Source: JAICLL01 sp035252155
GTDB taxonomy: Bacteria; Planctomycetota; Planctomycetia; Pirellulales; JAICIG01
Length of the DNA stretch: 12,934 nt
Direction: 5' to 3'
Assembly (NCBI GenBank): GCA_035252155.1
Contig: DATFDL010000709.1
Location: 1-12,934 of the forward strand
The notes below the pieces were generated by a model. The model saw nothing but the letters and a program-made list of their open reading frames with translations. It searched no databases and was not told the DNA's origin. Position numbers and translations under genes: made by a program. Below are positions 7,392 to 12,934 of the stretch, piece by piece (position 1 is the first letter of the stretch; each line of letters starts with the position of its first letter).

Positions 7392-7565
7392 ATGAAACGT
7401 ATCCATCAGACGCTGGCCGCGGTGATTATCGCGTCGGTCGCCGCTCTGGCCGGCTGTAGTGAAAACTGGAAATCAAACCCCAACCAGCCGACATCGCGCG
7501 CTGAGCAAAACACCACGGCCGAGGAAGTCGCGCCCAGCGGCGCCGCCGAAACGCAGGGCCGATAG
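7392..7565 (+). CDS. Small lipoprotein, 57 aa, function unknown
   Basis: A short gene with good translation and export signals. The ATG at 7392 is preceded by GGAGGGAGA at 7382-7390, a strong Shine-Dalgarno. The product has basic residues Lys2 and Arg3, a hydrophobic stretch at 8-20, and a clean lipobox L19-A20-G21-C22, so the mature chain is only 36 residues, polar and rich in Asn, Gln, Ser, Thr and Glu. It ends at TAG 7563-7565. It lies 75 bp after the Trx/PDZ gene on the same strand and may be read with it; the intervening bases show no hairpin I can support. No family is recognised. Tiny lipoproteins of this kind are often stress or envelope spacers, but that is a guess. Confidence 0.72.
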   Translation: MKRIHQTLAAVIIASVAALAGCSENWKSNPNQPTSRAEQNTTAEEVAPSGAAETQGR

Positions 7566-7766
7566 CTGAGTGGTTCGTCCGAATCATCACCGCATCTTGC
7601 CGAGCTTAATGGTCGGCCGACCGCACTGCCGGCATTCTGCCTAAAATCGGCTCAAGCCCTACAACCCTCATCTGCCGATGAACCCCTATACGGGGAAAAT
7701 CGGGAACAACCCGATTCGTTTGCCAATCGGACGTTTGCTTCGTTGGCGGCAGGGGGGATGGTTTTC
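7566..7766 (+). promoter_or_regulatory. Structured leader before the polysaccharide-export gene
   Basis: About 200 bp without a supported gene. It holds a perfect 12-nt palindrome GGTCGGCCGACC (7611-7622), a TAAAAT box at 7642-7647 that could be a -10, CTCAAG at 7651-7656 and GCCGAT at 7674-7679. Two adjacent hairpins follow: CCCC-TATAC-GGGG (7683-7695) and AATCGGG-AACAA-CCCGATT (7698-7716). AATCGG recurs at 7645-7650, 7698-7703 and 7725-7730, while its partner CCGATT occurs once at 7711-7716, so alternative pairings exist. A frame starting at ATG 7678 runs into the export gene out of phase and has no Shine-Dalgarno, so I do not call it. A regulatory leader is inferred; the exact promoter is unsure. 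Confidence 0.4.
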
Positions 7767-8864
7767 ATGGGCAATAGGCTCTTCGGCGTTCGCGGCCAGT
7801 GGCTGGCGGCCGTCGTGCTTTTGTGTCTGGTGGCGGGCTGCCATAGTCCGCAGCTCGGCGGACGCGATTGGGCGCCGCCGCCCAATCACTTTCAGCCGAA
7901 GCTTCCGCCCGCGCCTCCGCCGGGCGTGCCACGCGAGCTCTCGAAAACGGCCTTGCCCGATTACGTAATCGAGCCGCCCGATATTTTGTTGATCGACGCC
8001 GTCAAGGTCGTGCCGAAGCCGCCCTATCGCGTCGAGACGCTTGACGTGCTCACGGTGCAGGTGCCCGGAGCGTTTCAGGAACACCCGATTGAAGGCACCT
8101 ACGAGGTGCAGCCGGGCGGTTTCCTCGACCTCGGTCCGCCGTATGGCACGGTCAAAATCGTCGGTCTGGAATTGGCACAAGCCACCGAGGCCGTCAAGGA
8201 GCATCTCAAGCAATTCTTGCAGTTGCCCGAAGTGTCGATGGGGCTGGTACAGTCGGCCGGGCGGCAGCAAATCGCCGGCGAGCACCTGGTCGGGCCTGAC
8301 GGCAAAGTAACGCTGGGCAGCTACGGCAAGGTGCATGTCACGGGGCTGACGGTCGCCGAGGCGAAGCGGGCGATCGAAGCTCACCTGTCGCAGTTTCTGG
8401 AAAGTCCCGAAGTGGCCGTCGACCTCTTTGCCTATAACAGCAAAGTGTATTACGTGGTCACTCAAGGGGCGGGTTTGGGCGATGGGGTCGTTCGACTGCC
8501 AGTGACGGGCAACGAAACCGTGCTCGACGCAATCGCCCAGGTCAATGGCCTCGATTCGGTGTCGTCGAAGCGCATTTGGATTGCGCGGCCCGCACCTGCC
8601 GGCGCCGGCTGCCATCAGATATTGCCGGTCGATTGGTATGCGATCACCACACGAGCCGATACGGCGACTAACTATCAGCTCATGCCAGGTGACCGATTGT
8701 TCGTCGCTCACGACCGCCTGGTGGCGCTCGATACGGCATTGAGCAAGTTCACCGCGCCGTTCGATCGGATGTTTGGCGCAACCTTGCTGGGAACCAACAC
8801 GGTTAAGAGCATCAAGTTCTTCAGCCGCTTTAGTGGGCTGGGCGGACTTGGCAGTGGCTTCTAG
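7767..8864 (+). CDS. Polysaccharide biosynthesis/export lipoprotein (Wza-like)
   Basis: 365-aa outer-envelope protein of the polysaccharide-export family, which forms or contributes to the channel for surface polysaccharide. A lipoprotein signal (residues 1-24) ends in LVAG-C25. A proline-rich linker (35-55) leads to the export domain starting at YVIEPPDIL (66-74). Two homologous segments are visible, GGFLDLGPPYGTVKIVGL (117-134) and DGKVTLGSYGKVHVTGL (178-194), each followed by a helix ending in QFL-x(2)-PEV (149-156 and 209-216). An SLBB-like segment covers about 226-275, and MPGDRLFV (306-313) is the usual export-family ending. ATG 7767 was chosen because a G-run at 7752-7757 sits 9 bp upstream; for ATG 7758 that run would abut the start. 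The next lipoprotein follows after 21 bp. Partner kinase and Wzy genes are not in the window. Confidence 0.88.
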   Translation: MGNRLFGVRGQWLAAVVLLCLVAGCHSPQLGGRDWAPPPNHFQPKLPPAPPPGVPRELSKTALPDYVIEPPDILLIDAVKVVPKPPYRVETLDVLTVQVPGAFQEHPIEGTYEVQPGGFLDLGPPYGTVKIVGLELAQATEAVKEHLKQFLQLPEVSMGLVQSAGRQQIAGEHLVGPDGKVTLGSYGKVHVTGLTVAEAKRAIEAHLSQFLESPEVAVDLFAYNSKVYYVVTQGAGLGDGVVRLPVTGNETVLDAIAQVNGLDSVSSKRIWIARPAPAGAGCHQILPVDWYAITTRADTATNYQLMPGDRLFVAHDRLVALDTALSKFTAPFDRMFGATLLGTNTVKSIKFFSRFSGLGGLGSGF

Positions 8865-8885
8865 AAGTCACGGCAGCATGGACCG

Positions 8886-9671
8886 ATGGACTGCAACACA
8901 ACGAGCATGACGATGCGAGGGATCAAGAAATCGCCTGAGCAACCTTTGGGGGTCGGCGCGGCTATAGCCCTGTTGGCCGTCTGGTTGGCGGTTGGGGCAG
9001 CCGGCTGTTCAATGCACACCAGCAAAAAGAAGTGTCCGCCCCACGACGGCGATTGCGTGATCCTTCCGACGGGCCTTTGTGGCGGCTATTACCCGACCTG
9101 CTGGCGGATGTGGCCGGCAGAGTGCCCAGGTTGTCCGGTGTCGCCGGAAGGAGCGCCGATACTGGGGCCCACGCCGGTTTTCGAGCCTCCTGTAGAAGGC
9201 GAGTTGGTGGTGCCGCCTTTCCAATCGAAGTCGGGCAGGCCAACGAATAAACCGCCTCGCAAGAACGATCTGGTCAGCCACCGCCGCGCGCAAGGGGTCA
9301 GCAGCAGAGTCGATCACGCGGCGCCGACCCTCCCGCGATTGGGCGGCAAACCGCCCATCCCGACAGGTGACGCCAAACCTCCCGAGCCATCTCGCCAGCC
9401 GGAAAAATCTCCTGCTCGCGACCCGAACGAAATTCCGTCCAGCGGCGGCATTGACCTCATGATGGCGCCCCCGACGGCGCCGCTGCTGAGCGTGCTGGCT
9501 GGCGGGCCTTCGTCGCCAACGCGTGCGACGTTGCAGGTTCGCCGCGAAGCCGGGCAAGCCGCTCCTGTCGATCATCCCGCGGTGGCCTGGCTTTTCAGTT
9601 CGGCGAATTCGGCCGAGACCACGCAGGGCCCGCCGCGGGAAACTTCGGCTTCGCCCGCCGCAAGCCGATAA
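8886..9671 (+). CDS. Proline-rich cysteine-containing lipoprotein
   Basis: 261-aa secreted protein of unknown function. A hydrophobic signal (22-39) ends in GAAG-C41, a lipobox-like site. The head of the mature chain has seven further cysteines counted with the lipid one: C41, C50, C57, C65, C72, C80 and C83, and the block GYYPTCWRMWP at 67-77. From memory this GYYPTxWRxWP signature recurs in many uncharacterised planctomycete envelope proteins. The remainder (about 90-261) is low-complexity, rich in Pro, Ser, Ala and Arg, and likely disordered. It sits 21 bp behind the polysaccharide-export gene, probably in one transcript. No Shine-Dalgarno marks the ATG at 8886; ATGs at 8907 and 8913 are alternatives that keep the signal. 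It is convergent with the next gene, with 33 bp between stops. Confidence 0.78.
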   Translation: MDCNTTSMTMRGIKKSPEQPLGVGAAIALLAVWLAVGAAGCSMHTSKKKCPPHDGDCVILPTGLCGGYYPTCWRMWPAECPGCPVSPEGAPILGPTPVFEPPVEGELVVPPFQSKSGRPTNKPPRKNDLVSHRRAQGVSSRVDHAAPTLPRLGGKPPIPTGDAKPPEPSRQPEKSPARDPNEIPSSGGIDLMMAPPTAPLLSVLAGGPSSPTRATLQVRREAGQAAPVDHPAVAWLFSSANSAETTQGPPRETSASPAASR

Positions 9672-9704
9672 GATGGCGGCGCTTGAGTTAAATCGGCGGA
9701 GCGG

Positions 9705-11519
9705 CTACTTTCGCACGCCCTCGGGCAGCGCCAGCGTAACGGGAACCGGCAACGGCAGATATTTGCCGTTCACCTCCCAAACCGTCGGCAGCCGCTTGAT
9801 CGAGCGCAACATGTCGACCGCCTTCACCCAGCATTCCTCGAGGATCGCCTGCCGCGGGTCTTTGCCACGAAAATCATACTCGTAAATCACTGTATCCGGA
9901 TGAAACGGATCGTTTCGGACGGTGCGCACCAGATAGGCGGTGTGGTACTTGGAGAATGTGCCGCCGAACGATACGGTGGCGGCGGTCGAGCCGTCGGGGG
10001 CGACGATGGCGACGGTTCCTTCGAGGCCGGGCGGCCGGTAGACGGTCTGGTTACCGATGAGTTGATCAAGGGTTTCGATCTGCTTGGTTGAGACGCGCAG
10101 CTTCCAGTCGCCCGAACCCGCAGGACGTCCTTCGGTGCCGAGCACGGTGGCGATGGCCTCCCGCAGCTCGGCGTCGTGCGTCACATCACCGCTGTCGAGC
10201 TCGATTTTGACCGGCGTCTGGCGGTCGAAGGCAGGTTTGCCGCCGGCGGGTTGAAGCGGAATCTGGACCGCGAACGCCTGGCCGGTCTTCACAGACCACC
10301 ACGAGCGGCCGTCGGGCGAACCCACGGGAATCACCGCGCCCTTAGAATGTTGCGGCATGTTCAACGCCACAGTGGGGGTCAGCGTGTCGAGATCCCAAAC
10401 CTTGCCGTCGTGAAGCACATGGTTCGGTCCCGCCCAATAGACAGGCGGGCCGTACGATCGCGTGCTGAAGGTGGCGATCTGCTCTCCGCTGTCGAGTTGC
10501 CAGACATGCACGTCGTGCCGCTCATGGACAGGGCTGGTGCTCGGCTGCCGAGGCCCGCCCGCGTAGCGCACGCCGGCCATCCGCCGGCCATCGGGAGAGA
10601 TCGCCAGATACAGCCAATCTCCCTCGGGTCCCAGTCGCCCGCGTACCTCGCCGGTGGCGGCGTCAAAGATTTCCAAATACTTGCCGTCGACGGTCGCTAC
10701 GACCCAGTTTCGCGCGGGCGAAATGGCGGCAGGCAGGTCGAGCTTTTCGCCGACCGTCAGTGCGGCGGCATCGGCCTTCGGATCCCAAAAATGGAGTTGA
10801 CCATCGCGAATCACGAGCAGTCGATTGCCGGCGGTCCAGGCGAACCATTTATTAAAGCTGGGCAGTGCGGCCAGGGTGCGCAGCGTTTCAGCCGCCGGTT
10901 CGAGAACGGCGACTTTGCCAATGGTTTCCGGTATTTTGCCGCTCACCTGGATCGCCAAGACGCCCGACGGCGAAACGTCGGCCCGCATGGGCAGCACATA
11001 CCCCAATGCCTGCTTGAAATCGCACTCCGCGGCGAGCGGCACGCGCTGGCCGATCGGTTTTCCGGTAACCGGATCGAAACTGCCGAACTGAAATTGGTAG
11101 ACCAGTTTTCCGGCAGGCGAACTTCGATCGGGCACCTGGGTGTAAGTCAGATACCGATCGCGGCACCCATCGAAGAGCAGCAGCGGGAAATTGCCACCCA
11201 CGTCGACCACTCCGGCAACCGGGCTGGTGTCGGGCAAGGCCCCATCGGGCACCGACCATTCGACCGGCGGAAAAATGGCCACCGGTGGTGGAAGAGGCCC
11301 CGCGTCGGCAGGCGCCGCCGGCGCGCCCGCTTGGCCGCCGAGCCCCGCCGCATTATCCACGGGCCTGGCGGCCGGCACATTCGCCGCGTCGTTCGCTCGA
11401 TTGGAACAACCTGCGAGAGCGATGAGCGGAATCGCCAGCAAACACACGGCGGCAGCGGGCAGCGCGCCTTCCGTCATCTGGCTTCGACTTCTGACCGAAC
11501 GAAATTGGTTCGCTTGCAT
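9705..11519 (-). CDS. WD40-like beta-propeller lipoprotein
   Basis: 604-aa lipoprotein of unknown function. A basic N-terminus (RSVRSRS at 7-13) precedes a hydrophobic stretch (20-36) and the lipobox LAG-C38. A proline/alanine linker (about 48-85) leads to a propeller with blade-like repeats: QLHFWDP (241-247), EIFDAATGEVRGRLG (283-297), LYLAISPDGRRMAGV (303-317), VHVWQLDSGEQIATF (337-351), HDGKVWDLDTLTP (370-382) and VAPDGSTAATVSF (506-518). These are WD40/TolB-like; no catalytic motif is seen. I chose ATG at 11519: the frame runs to 11627 but the extra 36 residues are Arg/Trp-rich and would bury the signal; ATG 11477 is a weaker option lacking the positive charges. An extended -10 box lies about 90 bp upstream. 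It could be a sensor or scaffold. Confidence 0.8.
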   Translation of the reverse strand: MQANQFRSVRSRSQMTEGALPAAAVCLLAIPLIALAGCSNRANDAANVPAARPVDNAAGLGGQAGAPAAPADAGPLPPPVAIFPPVEWSVPDGALPDTSPVAGVVDVGGNFPLLLFDGCRDRYLTYTQVPDRSSPAGKLVYQFQFGSFDPVTGKPIGQRVPLAAECDFKQALGYVLPMRADVSPSGVLAIQVSGKIPETIGKVAVLEPAAETLRTLAALPSFNKWFAWTAGNRLLVIRDGQLHFWDPKADAAALTVGEKLDLPAAISPARNWVVATVDGKYLEIFDAATGEVRGRLGPEGDWLYLAISPDGRRMAGVRYAGGPRQPSTSPVHERHDVHVWQLDSGEQIATFSTRSYGPPVYWAGPNHVLHDGKVWDLDTLTPTVALNMPQHSKGAVIPVGSPDGRSWWSVKTGQAFAVQIPLQPAGGKPAFDRQTPVKIELDSGDVTHDAELREAIATVLGTEGRPAGSGDWKLRVSTKQIETLDQLIGNQTVYRPPGLEGTVAIVAPDGSTAATVSFGGTFSKYHTAYLVRTVRNDPFHPDTVIYEYDFRGKDPRQAILEECWVKAVDMLRSIKRLPTVWEVNGKYLPLPVPVTLALPEGVRK

Positions 11520-11607
11520 TTCAAAATACCAACGCCGTTGTTTAGCACGATGCGCCCGTCGCCACCAGCAGCCGGCGACAACACCTGCGCCGCGATAGTG
11601 AAGTCGG

Positions 11608-11616
11608 ATTATAGCA
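11608..11616 (-). promoter_or_regulatory. Extended -10 box for the beta-propeller lipoprotein
   Basis: On the minus strand the sequence reads TGCTATAAT (plus-strand ATTATAGCA), a perfect TATAAT at 11613-11608 with the TG extension. No good -35 is present at 16-18 bp, as expected for an extended -10 promoter. A start near 11601 would give a leader of about 82 nt before ATG 11519. Confidence 0.55.
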
Positions 11617-11662
11617 GGCTGATCCACGATTGAGGCGGGGCGTTTCCCCTGGAACTTTCACG

Positions 11663-11671
11663 TGCTACAAT
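11663..11671 (+). promoter_or_regulatory. Extended -10 promoter for the LeuB-like gene
   Basis: TGCTACAAT, with TACAAT at 11666-11671 (5 of 6 to consensus) and the TG extension at 11663-11664. The -35 region at 11643-11648 reads TTTCCC, a poor match. A start near 11678 leaves about 22 nt of leader before ATG 11700. The opposing box at 11608-11616 faces the other way, so both promoters share about 46 bp. Confidence 0.55.
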
Positions 11672-11699
11672 CGCGGCTTTCTCGAAAGACGCGAACAGC

Positions 11700-12770
11700 A
11701 TGACAGATCGCATGAAGATTGCCGTGATTGGCGGCGACGGTACGGGACCCGAGGTGGCGGACGAAGGGCTCAAAGTGCTCGAAGCCGTCGCCTCGTTGGA
11801 AAAGTTCAAGTACGAATTGACGCCGTATGATTTCGGCGGCGACCGCTATCTGCGGACCGGCGAGATACTGCCGCCCGGAGCGGTGGACGAGCTGCGCACA
11901 TTCGATGCCATTTATCTGGGCGCTGTCGGCCACCCCGACGTGCCGCCCGGCGTGCTCGAAAAAGGGCTGTTGCTCGAATTGCGGTTTCAACTCGATCAAT
12001 ACATCAACCTTCGCCCGGTGCAGCTTTTTCCCGGCGTCGAAACGCCGCTGAAAGGCAAGGGGCCGGATGACGTCAACTTCGTAGTGGTCCGCGAAAATAC
12101 CGAAGACCTTTACTGCGGCGTGGGCGGGTTTTTGAAGAAAAACACGCCCGACGAGGTGGCCAGTCAAACGGCCGTCTATACGCGCAAAGGCTGCGAACGC
12201 TGCATCCGATGGGCGTTTGAGTTCACGCGGCGGCGGAACAACCCCAAGAAGATGCTCACGCTGGTCGCCAAGACCAACGTGCTCACCTACGGGCATGACC
12301 TGTGGTGGCGCACGTTTCAGGACGTGGCCCGCGAGTATCCCGACATCAAGGCCGACTACAACCACGTCGACGCTTGCTGCATGTGGATGGTCAAAAATCC
12401 CGAATACTACGACGTGATCGTAACCACGAACATGTTCGGCGACATCATCACCGACCTGGGCGGCATTCTGCAGGGCGGCATGGGTGTGGCGGCCGGCGCA
12501 AACCTGAACCCCGACGCGGGCGGCACCAGTATGTTCGAGCCGATGGGCGGCAGCGCGCCCAAGTACACCGGCCAGCACGTGATCAATCCCATCGCCGCGA
12601 TCAACGCCATGGCGATGCTGCTGGAGCACACCGGCCAGCCGCAAGCCGGAAAACGAATCATCGAAGCGATTAAAACCGTCACCGGCACGAAGATGAAAAG
12701 CCAGGCCGCCGGGAAGATGGGGTACTCGACTCAGCAAGTGGGCGATCTGGTGGTGCAATCGCTGGATTGA
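11700..12770 (+). CDS. leuB: 3-isopropylmalate/isocitrate dehydrogenase-family enzyme
   Basis: 356-aa beta-decarboxylating dehydrogenase, the usual LeuB length; in leucine synthesis LeuB oxidises and decarboxylates 3-isopropylmalate. Seen: GGDGTGPEV at 11-19; the substrate helix LLELR ending in Arg95, then NLRP with Arg105, with two Leu ahead as in isopropylmalate enzymes; Arg131-ENTEDLY138; Lys191 in AKTNVL; Asp224 in VDACC; and Asp248 and Asp252 in FGDIITD. The cofactor loop is GGSAPKYTGQ (283-292): Lys288-Tyr289 match the NADP-contacting Lys344-Tyr345 of E. coli isocitrate dehydrogenase, where LeuB normally has Asp-Ile. The VRENTEDLY segment also resembles isocitrate, tartrate and D-malate enzymes. 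The family is certain; substrate and cofactor are not. No leuA, leuC or leuD is in the window. No strong Shine-Dalgarno; ATG 11712 is an alternative start. Confidence 0.85.
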   Translation: MTDRMKIAVIGGDGTGPEVADEGLKVLEAVASLEKFKYELTPYDFGGDRYLRTGEILPPGAVDELRTFDAIYLGAVGHPDVPPGVLEKGLLLELRFQLDQYINLRPVQLFPGVETPLKGKGPDDVNFVVVRENTEDLYCGVGGFLKKNTPDEVASQTAVYTRKGCERCIRWAFEFTRRRNNPKKMLTLVAKTNVLTYGHDLWWRTFQDVAREYPDIKADYNHVDACCMWMVKNPEYYDVIVTTNMFGDIITDLGGILQGGMGVAAGANLNPDAGGTSMFEPMGGSAPKYTGQHVINPIAAINAMAMLLEHTGQPQAGKRIIEAIKTVTGTKMKSQAAGKMGYSTQQVGDLVVQSLD

Positions 12771-12782
12771 TGAGTGACGGCG

Positions 12783-12862
12783 CGACACGGCGAAGGGGCG
12801 ACGCGGCGAAGGGGCGACACGGCGACGGGGCGACACGGCGACGGGGTGACACGGCCAAGGGG
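12783..12862. repeat. Five tandem 16-bp repeats
   Basis: Five units of 16 bp, consensus CGACACGGCGAMGGGG, start at 12783, 12799, 12815, 12831 and 12847. Units 3 and 4 are identical; unit 2 has one change in the first half, and unit 5 differs at its first base and mid-unit. The array begins 12 bp after the stop codon of the LeuB-like gene. Because 16 is not a multiple of three, it is not built as a coding repeat. Confidence 0.9.
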
Positions 12863-12882
12863 CCGGTGGCTGGGGCCGAGCT

Positions 12883-12923
12883 TTGGCGATGCCCCGGCGA
12901 CCAAACAACCGGGGCATCGGCAA
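12883..12923 (+). repeat. Long intergenic hairpin, 15-bp arms with one mismatch
   Basis: TTGGCGATGCCCCGG (12883-12897) pairs with CCGGGGCATCGGCAA (12909-12923) with a single mismatch at the third base pair from the outer end side of the G-C core; the inner 11 bp are perfect. The loop is 11 nt (12898-12908). It could terminate the LeuB-like transcript about 110 bp after its stop, but no T-run follows within the window, so a dispersed palindrome is equally likely. Confidence 0.75.
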
Positions 12924-12934
12924 GCCTCTGCCCC

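Noticed and set aside
7678..7968. 96-codon plus-strand frame overlapping the start of the export gene
   Set aside because: No Shine-Dalgarno, runs out of phase over the lipoprotein signal, and its start lies in the structured leader.
7686..8711. 341-codon minus-strand frame opposite the export gene
   Set aside because: Shadow frame without motifs; the plus strand has a lipobox and export-family domains.
9656..9681. CGCCGC / GCGGCG stem between the two convergent genes
   Set aside because: Only 6 bp with a 14-nt loop and no T-run, which is expected by chance in GC-rich sequence.
10176..11633. 485-codon plus-strand frame opposite the beta-propeller lipoprotein
   Set aside because: It is Arg/Gly/His-rich with no domain, and the minus-strand frame has a signal peptide, lipobox and propeller repeats.
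12783..12862. CRISPR array
   Set aside because: The 16-bp units abut with no spacers, so this is a simple tandem repeat.
11658..12923. 421-codon minus-strand frame opposite the LeuB-like gene
   Set aside because: The plus strand carries all catalytic motifs of the enzyme; the opposite frame reads through the tandem repeats and the intergenic hairpin.

Overview
The window looks like chromosomal DNA from a GC-rich planctomycete, most likely of the Pirellulales type. This is an inference from protein flavour: a small-domain fusion of thioredoxin, CxxCH and PDZ; a proline-rich lipoprotein with a GYYPTCWRMWP signature; several beta-propeller lipoproteins; and palindromic dispersed repeats between genes. 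No rRNA, tRNA, CRISPR array, transposase or phage gene was seen. Ten protein genes are supported, including one 57-codon lipoprotein gene.

Layout. (1) 1-2332: a transketolase gene on the minus strand, followed downstream by a perfect 23-bp inverted repeat. Its promoter lies back to back with that of the next gene. (2) 2333-3865: an APC/CAT-family amino-acid permease, possibly translated from a leaderless mRNA, followed by a short palindrome. (3) 3980-7565: a plus-strand run of four genes. They are a secreted PQQ-type beta-propeller carrying two EF-hand loops, a MiaE-type tRNA hydroxylase overlapping it by one base, the secreted Trx/CxxCH/PDZ protein, and the 57-aa lipoprotein. (4) 7566-9671: a structured 200-bp leader, then a polysaccharide-export (Wza-like) lipoprotein and the proline- and cysteine-containing lipoprotein, 21 bp apart. 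(5) 9705-11519: a minus-strand beta-propeller lipoprotein, convergent with region 4. (6) 11520-12934: a divergent promoter pair, then a LeuB/isocitrate-dehydrogenase-family enzyme, five 16-bp tandem repeats and a long hairpin.

How the genes fit together. Transketolase and the LeuB-like enzyme are core metabolism. The permease imports or exchanges amino acids. Most of the rest is cell-envelope biology: five of the ten products carry an N-terminal export signal ending in, or close to, a lipobox-like cysteine or AxA site, and one more carries a plain signal peptide or is one of these, depending on how weak sites are scored. The export protein and the lipoprotein behind it probably act in surface polysaccharide or envelope assembly.

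The most interesting signals are: a recurring extended -10 box, TGCTAnnAT, in front of three genes; two compact divergent promoter regions; a LeuB-like enzyme carrying the Lys-Tyr pair that in E. coli isocitrate dehydrogenase contacts NADP; the Trx/CxxCH/PDZ fusion; the structured leader of the polysaccharide-export gene; and the intergenic palindromes and tandem repeats. I see no clear evidence of a wholly new multi-gene defence or mobile system. All family calls are from sequence reading; no database search was run.
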